DNA from: Euryodendron excelsum
Taxonomy: Eukaryota; Streptophyta; Magnoliopsida; Ericales; Pentaphylacaceae
Assembly (NCBI GenBank): GCA_033060915.1
Contig: CM065377.1
Coordinates: 53,634,183-53,698,182 of the forward strand
DNA: 64,000 bases
Direction: 5' to 3'
Shown here in pieces: positions 1 through 12,702 of this stretch; the stretch's first letter is position 1, and the number at the start of each line of letters is the position of its first letter. The translations under genes and the position numbers were made by a program. Under the pieces are notes generated by a model. It searched no databases. It saw only the letters and a list, made by a program, of their open reading frames with translations, and had not been told where the DNA came from.

Positions 1-39
1 TAAAGGTGCACATTCAAGCAAAGGAATCCGAGAACCTAA

Positions 40-370
40 GGCTCCGTTTGGTTACAATTTTTATTTTTATTTTTTGAAATTCGTCAAAATCACGTTTGAT
101 AAATTGGTTCTGAAAATTATTTCTATTGAAATCGCATTTGATAAACCGGTGTTGGAACTTGTTTTTGATAAAAAAATCAAGAAACACCCCAATTTTAGAA
201 CCATTAAATTTTTTGAGTTTTTAAAACTTTTTTTCTACGAAAATGAAAATGATGATATTTTCTATGGTCCCATTTTTTTTGTTTCCTAGAACAAAAAAAA
301 TAAGTAATTTTTAAATTTTTTTAATTCCAAGAACACAAAAAACGAAATCAAGACTGGTACCAAACAGAGG
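40..370. mobile_element. MITE-like element with terminal inverted repeats
   Basis: The left end reads ggctccgtttggttac and the right end, reverse-complemented, reads cctctgtttggtacc, so the termini form an imperfect inverted repeat around an AT-rich interior of about 300 bp. The CCGTTTGG-type end is common among plant hAT- and Harbinger-derived MITEs. No clean target duplication is visible and the short ORF inside (74-289) is low-complexity, so it is not called a gene. The family is not assigned. Confidence 0.45.
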
Positions 371-454
371 ATTTGGTTCAGTTCGGGTTCCAATTTATTG
401 AGAACTAAGGAGGTTTGGTTCTGTTCGGGTTCCAATTTATTTAGAACTAAGGAG
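371..454. repeat. 42-bp tandem duplication, two units
   Basis: Two adjacent 42-base units (371-412 and 413-454) share gttcgggttccaattta and end in aactaaggag. They differ at only a few positions. The pair abuts the right end of the preceding MITE-like element. Confidence 0.8.
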
Positions 455-1677
455 ATCACGTACCCGGGTCTTCAAAACATACCTTGCCATCATTGTAACT
501 GGCTCGGCGCAATGCGGCAAAAGTATTATGTGAAAAATCAACTTCAGTTTCCTTGTTGCTAGATTTGAGGTTAGCGAGATTCAAGACAAGACAACCCATG
601 CAGGATAGACAATTATCGATACCAAATGATTGAATTTAAAGGCTTAGCAGATTTTTGAGGTGTAAGATGAATAATGAACAGGGTAAAAGCCTAAACATTC
701 AAGAAACAATTGAGGTGATTCAGTAGAACTCTACTGATCATTGCTCGCACACAAATAGACACTATATCATGAAACATAAAAATAAAAATGAATGCAAGCT
801 TCAGAATCTACAAGGCAAGGCATATAAAAATAGGTAATTATAATCTGAACGGCAGGCATAGGACAACCAATTTCTTGCAGAGAAAATAAGCAAAGTCAAA
901 TATCAACTCACAATATAATTTCAAAAGTGGATAGAATTTCATGAAAGTTCAAGCAATCAATGCCCGAATAAAGACTACCATGAGAGATTTACATGAAATC
1001 AACTGGAATTGCTTTACCCAAAGCAAAGAGAGTTAAGTGACAAGCCACAACAATGTCTCGAAAAGGGTAGAGTTGCAAGGTTTTTTGGAAGACTATCCAC
1101 AGTACCATGTTGATCTTCCAAGCAACTGATGTCGAAACATCACCATCACATTTCTTTGCTAATGAATGTTCAGAACAACATTGCAGAATTTCCTGCAAAA
1201 ATATAGCTAAAAATAATGTGAAGGAGGTTAGAATCAAAGCAAAAGGATGAAAAACTAACAGGAATCGAGAGAAGATTGCTATTCCGGATACCAAACAAGC
1301 CCCAACTTACAAGGCTTACAAACTAGGATTTTTCATATTTTTATGGACCACCTACTTGCAACCTCGCTCTAGACGGAGTTTTAAATCAAAAGGTGCATGA
1401 CAATCCAAACTCATTACACCACAGAAAATGAATATTAAAAATGCTGGTACTTACTGCTATACAAAATCTTCAATAAGCATTAAATCATCTGCATGATCCT
1501 CGTAAACAAGTTGTATCCCTTCTCCACACCATTCAAAAGCCTTTTCAATATCAAATTATTACTCCAGCTTATAAATCAGATCATCAAGCCCATCGAGTTT
1601 CGGGAGATCAATTACCATGTCTACAACAATCCCCATTTGCAAACTTTCAATTATTGTCTTACAACACAAGTACTACA
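455..1677 (-). other. Downstream flank and 3' UTR of ARF3; no clear gene
   Basis: This 1.2 kb follows the ARF3 stop codon and should contain its 3' UTR. A 101-codon open frame lies on the minus strand at 1294-989. Inside it a good acceptor (tttttgcag, ending near 1197) precedes an uninterrupted frame to a stop near 989. I do not recognise the peptide. It could be an alternative 3' exon, part of an unrelated transcript, or chance. Confidence 0.3.
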
Positions 1678-4600
1678 CTACAATGCTATATCAAGAAGCA
1701 TATCTCTAACGACATAGAGATCTCTTACTTTTGTACAACTGCCTCCGACTATCTTGGTCACTAGAGGCGGGTTAGGTTGCAAATGCTCCTCAGTCGGATT
1801 GCAATCATTATTTATGGCATTTGTTTCCTCAGTCAAGGGAAAACCGAAGAGTCTGCAGCTACTTTTACAATTGGAAACTAAATCTTGATTGCCTCTATAT
1901 GATGAATGAGTTGCAAAAGTAGAATTTGAGATACCCATATGGTTATGCTCTTTTAGAAGACCAAAAGAGTTGACACCTTGGAGGTCTTCCTTCCTAGAGC
2001 TACAATCACAAGGCAAGGACGATGTGAGCTTCCCACCATATGTTTCAGAAATACCAACTGAAGTCCGGTTGCTAAATTCGTGCTCCTCCTGATTAATGCT
2101 GCTTGTTGTATGAAAGTTAAGAGCAGGAGTGCGTGCTCGCTGGAACATTAACACAGAAGGCTGCAAAGACACCTGTATTGATGGTGCAGATGGGCGCAGA
2201 TAAGTATTGTAACCCTGCATCAGGGAAGACCATCCACTCCCTGAGCTTGAAGCTTGAACACCATCAGTGATTCCTTTGCCCCTGTTTTCCTGCACCTTGT
2301 TAGCAGCTGGGCCTCTTCCATATTGGGGGTTTGACAATGTTTCTTGACCTTGCAAGACCTTATTGAATCCAAATGATTCACCAAAGCCTGTGCTTTCATA
2401 GGAAATTGCAGAATCTCCAAGCAGGTTTCTGACACCATTTCCCATTGCAGAAATCCCGGAACTACCAGAACCGGGAATGCACCTCCTTATTTCCGATCGA
2501 TGATGATTGTGAACATCAGTTCCATCATAAGGAGAATTAAAATTTTCTTGACCTTGCAAGACCTTCTGGAACCTTGAAGATTCCCCCAAGTCTGACACTC
2601 TTGTCCCATCTGTAAAGGCAAGTAGATAATTAAGTTACATTTCTATTAGAAAAAGAAATAGACAATTTATCAATATAACATTTCCTAGGAAATGCAGGAC
2701 CTCTGGGAATTGGAAAATCTGGATTTGTTGAAGGCAAAGCAACCCTTGTCCTCTTCATACCAAGTGCCATCAAGCTGCTGGATGCAGAAACTGAACCGGT
2801 AGGCTCAATCTCCCAGGGAGAAACCCTGTTATGTCGGATAGTTTCTAGATCATCCCACCTTACCTGCATTAGTGGATTAGTAAGTCACTTGATGCTTGAT
2901 GGCATAAAAGTTACTGAAACAGTAATGAGAATATTACGCAATTATAGACAGCATGTGATCATATTAATTTGTTTGTTTTTTTCACAAGTATAGACAGCAT
3001 GTGATGATTTAGAAAAGGAAGAGCAAACTCAGGTAGAAAAGCAGCAAGAAAATGTTCCACATACACACACACACACAAATGGGGGCTGGACTCGAACCAG
3101 CACTTCCGGATTAATTACATCCAGCTTTATACCAATGATCGTGATTTGTAGTAGCATTTTCGGAAAGGCAGCAGAGATAAATATCCAAAACGTTATGCCA
3201 ATGACTTTGCAGATGAGAGTTCTTGCTGTGGACAGTCAAAACTATGCTCATCAATCAGAAAGGGAGAAAAATCCATGCTAAATTGTAAGGGTGCATGCAT
3301 ATAAGTGATACAGTTCCGTAAGAAACACTGTCCTGTTCAATATTTCAATACATATGTTATTGCAGATATACCTATGAAACACTTAACCATCTCTCGCTTT
3401 CTTGAAGGGGTGGAGCACCGTACAGCGTGGGATTAAGATACGTTAATATTGAGAGTTAAGCCTCATATGCTGTATTTTTTTAAGTTGAGTAATTGAAATT
3501 TTTGAACAATTTCAAATCTTTGCAGGACAATGATGTTGGTGTTATAGTGAACCCTCTTACTACAACATCCAGAGAAGTAACTATAAACTAAAGCTAGTGT
3601 CACCCTCTCTATTGTCAAAATTGGCACGAGTTAACTGTGAAATTTGCCATCTGACAAGTTCTAAATTTCAGTAGATACAATACTCAAAATGTCATATTAT
3701 AAGAGAATCTTCTAAGTCAATAGGAACACCTTAACAAATGTTTGAAGTAGTTGTTTCCAAGGAATAACACCATTTTTGGTTGAAGTATAAAGCGCACACC
3801 TTTGCAGAATGCCTACTTAATTTCAACACAACATTTTAAAGCATGTATATTAAGATCGAGCCTCAAGGGTATAAGGCTCATTTTGCAAGTTAAACTATAA
3901 CTCCAGAAAATGTGCACCCAGGCTAAAAAGCCTTTGCATGTGAATGCATAAACGAGCATTAGAGCATTTGCATACCAATAGGCACCTCCACTTTGAACCC
4001 GGCCATGTAACAGGATCCACTTCACTAACCCCAGTAATTAGTCCAGTATACCTACCAGAAACACTACGAATTAGATTTGTGTAATGCAACTTTTTGGAAT
4101 GCTGGAATCAGAACAATACTGACCTTCTCTCAGCTGCATCTTCTCTTTCAAAATGCACTTTAAATCTCATTCCAGCAGTGAAAGAATACGTAAGGCTCTT
4201 TGAGAATTTATGGAACGGTATTATGAATTCTGATGAGCTAGCCCTACAAGATGTATCAGAAGTTCAGAGAGGCAGGGAAAGAATGTCTGGAGAACATAGA
4301 CCAAAGTTGTCTCTCACAATCCATAGATTTAAGATGAATAGCCAGTAAATACTTTGGAGTAAATACAGGATTAGCAAACAAATAAATGAAAATGCCAAAT
4401 AAACATTTAAATACAATGCATCTTACCAAGTTGACTTTATGAAAATTTGGAGGAGACGGTAGAGGATGATCTGCTGATATAGTTGACTACATGACTAAAC
4501 GAGAACAACATTAACCTTGGAAAATTGTCTAAGAGATGACAACTAGAATACACCATTCAACCAAAAATTAATTTCTCACTATTTTAGTTTACTTGATGAC

Positions 4601-7600
4601 TTCATAATACCAATCATGAGCAAATCAACTTTTACTGGAAAACATTTACTCCAATAAATTGAAGCACATTTAACTGAACATGATGAAACTATTTATAGTC
4701 CCTATTTATGTTTAACCTCCAAGGTTGCATCACTTTTCAAGTAATTATAATAACTCATAAGGGCAGAGTATGCACATGATACTGACAACCATTACAAATT
4801 GTATGAAAAAATTTACAGCTTTGGTCATCAATCTTGTTGATCATGTAAATGGAAGCATAATAGAGACTGGCACCAATGCCTCTACAATATCATGAAAGTG
4901 AGGAAGGAATTCGAGGCAGTGCCATGTACAATAAAAATGCCAAAGGAGAGCTCATTATTCTCAAGGAATATAAGAGCATATATTCATTAGCCACATGGAC
5001 TTCATGCTTTGGATCGCACAACTAGAAAGATATCAACTCAGTGGCGCAAATATAACTACTTATCTTCCTTACAAAGTATGATTGAATAGAACCTGTAATC
5101 ACAAGAAGACTCAGCAGGAACTCAAGTTTTGGAATTTAGGAACCAATTAATGGAGAACAGGAGTATTCTTAAACAGAAGGAAATATTCGCGAATTGCTCA
5201 TAATAATTTATAGGTGTCTTTGATGGGCAATGCTGCTTACAATTAACAAGAGACGCACAATAGTCTCTACTGGATTTGGGGCATTGGTAATCTACAAGTT
5301 CTGAGAGAAAACATGCACACTGGCACCAATTGACAGAGCAATATCTCAAAATGATACTCACTTGTCAAAACCAAACAAAAATGATATCAGTGTTGATTAC
5401 TTATCCACAAAGTATAAAATTTAGACACACATACATGCACGCACACACATATATCATCATTGTTTGACTATTCTAAGCAATTCTTTGGAAGGTCAACTTT
5501 TGAACATCTATTTACTAAGAAAAGCTATACCAATATTGTACCAAAAAAAGCATCACAATTTACAGAGAGCTATTTGTACTAAAACCCAATACCATATCAG
5601 CAATCAAAATTATGCTATTTCACATAAAGAACTAGACAATTTCTTTCATATAGTAGGAAGTTGATAAAATCACGAATCCATCAGATTTGACTGTCATAAA
5701 AACATTTTACTCAATAGTACATTTTCTAGAATGATAGATCCACAGACATAAGTTGTTACAGATTCCAAATAGCCTTCTTCTCAACAGTATGCACATACAT
5801 ACGTATAGTAGGTCAATATTACACATGGTCTGTAGCCTCTATAAGTATTCAGCAATAAAGTTTTTCACCAAAATGAGCTGACGGAAGCAATAACATCAAA
5901 TCTTTGTAAATTTGATGGCGCGTGATGATCAGATGGGTAACATGAAAGGAACACCAGTTCTGTTTTATTTTTCCTTCTTTTATGAGAAGTAAAGAGAAGG
6001 CTGTTCTACAACTTGTTACGTTTTACAAAACAATCTCACCATACAGAGATTAAAGTTGTCATTTATTTGTCACACTTTTATAGGAAAATAATTGGGTATG
6101 ACTTGAAATACCTTTGATCGTAGCAAATGTTGAACACACTTCTCATAGAGATAGCATTGACCACAGCACTGATAGTGCTAACATTCAACTTCTGCCTACA
6201 GAGAGCTTGAAAAGTAGAATTACTTTTGACTTGAGCTGCTCTTCGAATTCCCAATCTCAATTCTCCATCACCACCCCTGCCATAAATAAAATATAAGCAT
6301 CGAAAAGTGGTAGTGAAGATCTCGTCAAATTTTGGTTTTTAACCTTAGAAAGAGCACAGCATCTCCAGAGACAAGCTTCTTCTTATTGACAAAGGCACTC
6401 CAACCTGTAGTCAGCAGATGCCTTCGAGGTTGGCCTGCTTAACAAAAAAACGGAAAACAGAATGCTGAAACATTAAATCAGGAAACTGAAAATCCACAGA
6501 ATTTCCATCACAATGTCATTGTTTTGTACAACTAAAATACAGCCTAAACAGAGAAACATATGAATATGAGTTTTGTCGCATACCCCGATAGATGTGTCGG
6601 AACCTCCATTCAATCCCATGTAAATCTTTTGCTACAAGCTCTTGTGAAGGCCTCTGTTGTTTATAGTCCTACAGCAAGCAAAATTCAGAAAACTAAGGAT
6701 CCTATAGCAGAAGTAATTGGACCATACAGATTAGTTGTAAACAGGATCATACAGTGAGCAAAAATATGGATTCAGCTGAAGCTCAAAACTTCGTGAAAAC
6801 GAAATTAGAATTACCAGAGGGGGGAAGCAGTCCTCTGCAGCCCGACGAGGGACAGAGAAACCTCCATGAGTGCTAGTATCAGAAGCAGTGAGGGTCTTGC
6901 AGAACATGTGCGGTGTGGTAGACTTTGCAGCACCTTCAACATCTTCTTCTTCAATTTCAGTTTCCCCTTGTCTCCACTTCTGTTCTATCTGGTTCGCTCA
7001 GTAAATTCAGTAAATAAAACCAAAATAAACCCAAAGGTTCCAAACTACCACATCACAGAACCCGAAAATTTAAGGCCCAAGTAGAATGAAGATGAAGAAA
7101 CATCATTGTAAAACATCCTTGGGATCATCTGATTAGCATTCTCAATTGTCCTTTTTAAAGCAAAACTTTACTTCACGGATCATTTGTGTATGAAACCAAA
7201 CATTGCATTTTTAAGTATTTAAGAAACAAAAGAGAAGTACTTGCAAACGCTAACCAAAGGTACTTCTATAACAAAACGAAATTTAAGATGCTGCTGAAAT
7301 GCAGAGCCATATAAACACACACATAAACACACATACATGTAAGCATATATGCATACACACCTGAGTATCTGGAATCAGGGAGACTTGTGCATAAACCTCA
7401 TCAGTGGCCATCTCCGCCTACCCAGAAAGCACACATTTCAAACAAACCGAGAATTAGCCAACTATCCAAAAAGGGAAATCCAGGTAGAATCCAAACTTGC
7501 AAAATTGAAACCCCAAAAATCAACAGCATTCACTTGCCAACAATAATTCGACCAAAAAAAAAATAAGACAGTTCCAATTCACTCTATCTATAGATTCTAT

Positions 7601-7950
7601 ACACGCATATGTAAACAACTACATACGTATGTATACGTATATGTACGACTTACATGAAGCTTGACATCGAGAACTCGACAGAAGACGTGAGGAGGGAGGT
7701 CATAGGTGGTGGCGGGAAAATCAGAGACGTGTTCCAAGTGGCCCTGTGGGAAGTACACCACCACACTGCCTTTCTTCGGCAACGATATAAGCGGACCAGC
7801 ACACGCGTGCCATAGCTCCAAGCACACCGACGAAGAAGAACCCGAAGCCGGAGCAGCAGAGGACAACGACGACGAAGAAGAAGGCGAATCGAACGACGGC
7901 GTCGTCTCGTCGTCGTCGACAGTGTTGAGATCAATCAACCCACACATCAT
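1678..7950 (-). CDS. ARF3: Auxin response factor 3 (ETTIN), ten coding exons
   Basis: B3-type transcription factor of the auxin pathway, acting in the nucleus in abaxial organ polarity and gynoecium patterning (known for the family). Coding exons on the minus strand: 7950-7654, 7417-7361, 6988-6815, 6668-6584, 6434-6344, 6276-6112, 4243-4124, 4051-3976, 2863-2701, 2609-1678; they sum to 2160 nt, 719 residues plus TAG. The start ATG at 7950 has an in-frame TAG 15 bases upstream. The N-terminus has MMCGLIDLN and [18 protein letters not shown]; the B3 domain spans about residues 145-248 ([28 protein letters not shown]); the ARF ancillary domain about 272-375 ([18 protein letters not shown]). The tail carries KVLQGQE twice (about 425 and 493), [12 protein letters not shown] (661 on) and ends RDMLLDIAL. 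No PB1 domain follows, as expected for ETTIN. All exons join in frame. The exon 9 donor (AGAG, then GTCCTG) is weak and the least certain junction. Confidence 0.95.
2341..2361 (-). promoter_or_regulatory. ARF3: tasiR-ARF target site (3' site) in ARF3
   Basis: The plus strand here starts TTCTTGACCTTG and continues as the tasiR-ARF small RNA itself except for one C/T change inside (a G:U pair in the duplex) and the last two bases. The minus-strand mRNA is therefore a near-perfect target. It encodes the second KVLQGQE (residues 493-499). TAS3-derived tasiR-ARFs cut ARF2/3/4 mRNAs in land plants at two such sites in ARF3. Confidence 0.93.
2545..2565 (-). promoter_or_regulatory. ARF3: tasiR-ARF target site (5' site) in ARF3
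   Basis: This 21-base stretch is identical, base for base, to the other site at 2341-2361 and lies 204 bases upstream of it in the mRNA, in the same exon and frame. It encodes the first KVLQGQE (residues 425-431). Relative to the canonical small RNA the duplex would have one internal G:U pair and mismatches only at the small RNA's last two bases. Confidence 0.93.
3061..3150 (-). repeat. tRNA T-arm / pol III B-box-like fragment in ARF3 intron
   Basis: On the minus strand the sequence contains ggttcgagtcc flanked by ctg and agc, exactly a tRNA T-loop and B-box consensus (GGTTCGANNCC) at 3098-3088, followed by a (TG)n tail at 3077-3062. No cloverleaf or A box could be built upstream, so it is not a tRNA gene. 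A tRNA-derived SINE 5' fragment or a tRNA-like relic is likeliest. It lies in the intron between exons 8 and 9. Confidence 0.35.
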
Positions 7951-8530
7951 CACGATGAAGCCCTAGAACACAAAACAACAGCGAAATTGAAGAGAAATGG
8001 GGAACATAGGAGCTGTGACATCCATATATATAGATATACATGTAGATATAGAGAGAGAAACCCTGTGACTTAACCTTCACACTCACCGCATTGCTAAAAG
8101 AAGATTTGAGTCAAAAAATTCTCTCTATCTCTCTCAATATTTTCTCTAAATTTCTAGGGATTTAAGACAAATGCTTTTAGATATCAAATCACAGTCACAC
8201 TTTATGAGCATATGTATGTACAATACATATTACATATATACGTGTATGCGTGTTTGGAATTATGTTGTAAGGTGGGGGGTTGATGTGGTAGTTCTCACCT
8301 GCAAGTTGCAGGAGCCGCAGCATCAGCAGCAGCGCTGCGACTGCTGGGTGGAGGACACCAGCTGCTGCTGTGATGTGTCGCAGAGTGAGAGTGAGAGATA
8401 GAATGTGTACGTATAGATGTATGTATAGAGTGAGAAAGTTCAGCTTTATTAGTGCTTTGCTATGGTGTTGTAATGGTTGTGTTGTTTAAATTCGATATAT
8501 ATACATATATATATATATACGTATATAATT
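7951..8530 (-). promoter_or_regulatory. ARF3: ARF3 5' leader and proximal promoter region
   Basis: This is the stretch upstream of the ARF3 ATG on the minus strand. It is rich in GA/CT tracts (for example 8120-8145) and ends in a TATA/GTATA-rich microsatellite at about 8496-8528. A short CAG/CTG-rich patch lies at 8310-8372. Core promoter elements cannot be fixed without a transcript start. Confidence 0.45.
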
Positions 8531-10067
8531 TGGACATGGGAGGATGTCTATTCTGTCCCCGTCCCATTCACCAAATCTCTCTTATGTCCCTCTGCTTAAT
8601 TTGGACATGGGAAAAATTATACTCTTACATAATATTTGTGCAGTTGTATTTTTTTATAGAATAATTATATACCTATAGAAAAAGTCTACAAAAAAAATAT
8701 AAAGAATGATATTGATGAATAGTTAGCCTATAACCACTACCATATCATTCTAGCAAAATTATGTGCAAAAATTTAAAAAAAGAACGGGCAATCGTAACTG
8801 CCCTTAACATAACCTTTAAAAGAATAGTATTTTTTTTTTTGATATTACAAGACAAAAGGAGAGAGTTTTTTTATTTAAATAAAATAATCATAAACAGTCA
8901 CATTATTCTGTAAAAAAACTTTATACAAAAATTTTAATTATACCAAATTACTCTTAGGCTTACTCTAGCTTAGGTTAGCTTATTTAATTAATTTTTTTCT
9001 TTTTTGCATTTTTTTGGCCAAAATTTAAGTTTTGACTTGTTATAGGCTTTTATGTTATATTTTATTTTATTTTACACAAAATACAATGCAGTTGGTAGAA
9101 ATTCGCAAGTTACTACTTAAATAAGTTAGCTAATAAGCTGATGCAAATGTTATGCAGGTCCTCTTTATTTTAGATTTTGATAAAAGAATATACTTTATTA
9201 ACTTTTCATTCAAATAGTAATTAGAAATTGACAAATTTACAGCCATTATAGTTAAGAAAATATTGTAGAATAGTCAACAAGTATGAATTTAAGACATTTT
9301 TAGTAATAAATCTTAATTAAGATTATTAACTTTTTAAATTATTAGAATACTATCATTCAAACTTTCTCATTCTCAATACTTCCTAAATTTTCACATTGTT
9401 TGGGACTCAAATTTACAAGGAAATTGATATTTTCCAATCTCTTTTCAACTCTTCCACATCATAGCATCTCCCAATTTATAGTTATCCAAATTTGTAGTGA
9501 CATCAGATCCTAATTGTTCATGTCCTTTCCTTTTCCTTGAGACAGCCAACAACTTGTCTACCCAACTTTTGTCTTTGCCTAATACTCATGTTGGTCAATT
9601 ATAAATTTTGTCTTTGCTTAATAGTCATATTGGTCAATTATTATGAATTGCTTTGGTTCCATGTGCAATGAGAAATGACAACTGCAAATGATGGTGTCTC
9701 TGTAAGTAAGTGTATAGAGAATGTACTTGTTAATCCCATTTGGGTTTTTTTTATGGTAGCTTGTAGTGGTTTTGGGCATCGATACCTTATAACATTTTAG
9801 TCATTGGATCAAAATAAGGAAATAAATTTTGGCCAATGGATTATAACCATTGCAAAGCCAGCACCAAATTCGAGGTGCTTTGAAAAAAGGTAAAAATAAC
9901 TTACTACTTGAACTAATTATAATTACTTGAAAAAAAATTATAGTTCGTATACAATCTCTTTATTGTCAAACAACTACTGCAACTTGAACAAGATTCAAAA
10001 TAAAATTGATTTATTATAATTAAAGGACTTCTTTGAGCCCATAGATTTAAGAGCCCCAATGGAATTA

Positions 10068-10068
<1 letters not shown>

Positions 10069-10094
<26 letters not shown>
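10069..10094. repeat. (GA)13 microsatellite
   Basis: Pure GA dinucleotide run of 13 units inside block A. The orthologous run in A' (56891-56940) has 25 units. Confidence 0.95.
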
Positions 10095-10099
<5 letters not shown>

Positions 10100-10218
10100 G
10101 AGGGAATTTTTGCTTAAACTCAACTAAATCCAATTAATTTTTAACTTATTTACTAAACTTAAATAGTTTTATGAAGTCGATTTTGAGGTTAAAGTCAGTA
10201 CTTCATAACACTTTTAAG

Positions 10219-10432
10219 AGACCCTTCGGTTAGGTTTTTTTGAAGTTTTTTTGACTTAGTTTTTTTGCTTATAAATAAAAAAGTCAAGATTTTAAAAAAA
10301 ATTTATTTTTTTTGTTTTTCTGCTTATCTTACTTTGTTAAAAGTTAAAAAGTTAAAAAAATTTAATTTTTTTGCTTACAAGTCAAAAAAATAAAAGTAAA
10401 AAAACTTGAAAAAAATTGTACTAAATGAGCCC
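10219..10432. mobile_element. Foldback-type MITE in block A
   Basis: A 210-bp T-rich then A-rich segment with termini like acccttcggttagg on the left and a gagccc right end. The matching MITE in A' ends cctaaccaaacgggtcc. The interior is reverse-complemented between the two copies. Confidence 0.6.
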
Positions 10433-10618
10433 TTAATCTAAAATTGAAATTCGTTTTTTCAAAACAAAATTTTAGGAAATACATGAATTTGATAATTAAC
10501 ATAAAAATTATTTTGGTTTTCATAAGTAAGTTTAGAAAACCTCACATTAGGTTAAATCTTCCCCCACCAAAAAAATAAAATTAAAAGCTTGAAACATAAT
10601 AATCCCTATTTTGTTTAA

Positions 10619-12702
10619 TTCTCTTTTCAACCTTTTCCATGTCTTTGGAAGGAAAAAGGGCATTTATGTCAATTTATGCAAAGGATATGACTAAATGTGT
10701 GACAGTAGGAGTGATTTAGAAGGGACAGGTCTTTATCAAACCCATCAATTGCAAAGAACCCAAACAGAGGCCTATATTGCTTTGTAGGCTTTAGGCTGAC
10801 AACCCGGAAAAAACGGGTTGCTACTGAGAAAATTTTGGCTATTACTTGGTATATGCTTTTACGTTGTTTCAGATGTTCTAAGCCACGCGCTTTTTGAAAG
10901 CGTTTAAAATGCTTAGGGCTTGTTTGAATTAACTTATTTCATCGATTTGTGTGGCTTAGAACCTGTTTAGAATTTGGAAAATGAAAATAAAAGTGAAAGA
11001 AGAATTTCAGGGAAAGTAGTTTTTTTTTTCTGTTTTGTTTAAAAAAAAACATAAAAATGAAAGAAAAATTAACTTAAACCCAAGTTGGTAAAAGTGAGCT
11101 AATTCAATTGAGTTTTTTTAAGAGATTTTGGATTTCAACTGTTTTGCTGATTTTTGAGATAAAGCTGAAAACTCAAAAACTAGTTAAAAAAATAGAAACC
11201 AAACAACCTCAAAAAAAGAAAACTTCATCCAAATGAGGCACTTGAGGTGATTAAACGTGTGCTCACGCGCTGCGAGAAGGAGCTTGGCAGAGAATCTATA
11301 CGTATTAACTTTCCCATCTCTCACTTTTACTGCTCCGAGGCAGACCCAGCCAACCCCACTACAATTTGTTTTTGTTATACGGACACCACCCCATTTTGAA
11401 TAAATGGGACATCCCAACTTTGATTGAGCTGCTGAAAAGTCCAATTTACCCACCTCTCTTGTGGCATTTCCACCACCGTATACATAAGGGTAACAAATAT
11501 GCCTCAAGGGCACCACTGCTTAGGGAGGAAAAAAAAAAGAGTGCCCGAATTACACTTTTCTACTATTGGAGGTCAAATGATATATTACCAACATGACTTG
11601 TTTGGGAAAAACATAACATTGTCTATTCCCATTTTTCATCCCTGCATGAGTTACTGGTTCTTCAATGAATGTTGCTTCATTTGAGTCACATTATAATCAA
11701 TGGGTGTGTATCTATTTGGGATGTCAATCTGAATAATCAGTCAGCCATTGATTCAAAATGTGAATTGAAAAAAAATCATAGGAGAATTGATAGCACTTCT
11801 ATTATTGAAAGGATTGGTATAAAGAGGATAAGGGATCATGTAGCAATCAATTTTAGAATTACAGATCTCTCTAGAGGGTAATTCTGTAATTTTTATGAAA
11901 TTTTGTGTTTTATGAGCATTTTTATAATTTTTTTGTAAGGTTTTTCGTATCTGTTTGTGATCTTACTTTGATATGATTCGATTATTTCATACTTCTAATT
12001 ATGAAAACATTATACCCAACAAAAATTTACTGTACAAACATAGAAGCTATGGCTTTTATTGACAAATGATAACAATTGAGGGGACCCAAAAAAAAGAAAA
12101 AAAACTAGTCCTAAAAGAAAAATGAATAAATAAATTAAGAGAAGGCAATTTCTTATTTCAATGAGATTACTAAATTCACAGCCTTGCTATATATCCACAA
12201 GCCTCCTTTTATACTTGTGACTTGGTATTGCTAATGCTATATGAGAAAAATGGATGAAGTTGATAATTCTTGTGATATCATATCGTTTTGATAATCATGA
12301 TTTAGTGTGAATCTTATCTTAACCAACATTACAATGATGTCTTTGACCAATATTACACATTTGGTCGATTTGTCGCTTATGATAATGGTCGATATGATTA
12401 ATTTGAGGGCAAAGTAAGCTTAAAATTAGTTCTTATCCACAACTAAATGGTTAATTTAGTTATAGTAAAAGAAGTACCTAGAAGATATTCTTAATTTCAC
12501 ACAAGCATTGATAAAAGCAAATCTACAATTTTTTGAATTGGGCCAAAAGAAGAAGGCAACGGGTCATTGCAAAAATAGTAATTTACTAGTCTTAAAGGAC
12601 TTTCTTGTATACCAATTATGCCAAACAAAAAAGTGAAATTCATCATAGAAATACATCAAAAATGTTAAGTACATACATTTCTTTTAAACAAATGGATTTT
12701 GT
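10619..12702. other. AT-rich intergenic DNA without a supported gene
   Basis: Homopolymer-rich, T/A-rich sequence. Around 11225-11510 it is locally less AT-rich and open on both strands (a 110-codon frame on minus, a 76-codon frame on plus), but neither peptide is recognisable and no splice pattern supports a gene. I see no transposon ends that can be closed here. Confidence 0.5.

Larger units (their letters stand above)
8668..10618. repeat. Duplicated 2 kb block, copy A (uninterrupted)
   Basis: Aligns colinearly with 55545-57497 (copy A'), from atatacctatagaaaaagtctac at the left to the cctattttgt that borders the Harbinger site in A'. No coding potential is visible. It contains a local tandem duplication around 9565-9650 (two units with ttggtcaattat), a (GA)13 tract at 10069-10094 and a MITE at its right end. 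Beyond 10618 this copy continues with sequence absent from A' within the window, because a transposon sits there in A'. Confidence 0.85.

Noticed and set aside
3081..3110. tRNA gene
   Set aside because: Only the T-arm half is present; no acceptor, D or anticodon arms can be formed upstream.
7650..7966. Open frames overlapping ARF3 exon 1 on both strands
   Set aside because: The exon is GC-rich and serine/acid-rich in the true frame, which leaves shadow frames open (arginine-rich in one, alanine/glutamate-rich in the other). The ARF3 frame explains the sequence.
11184..11516. 110-codon minus-strand ORF
   Set aside because: No similarity recognised, and its end runs into an A/T-rich tract; judged chance.
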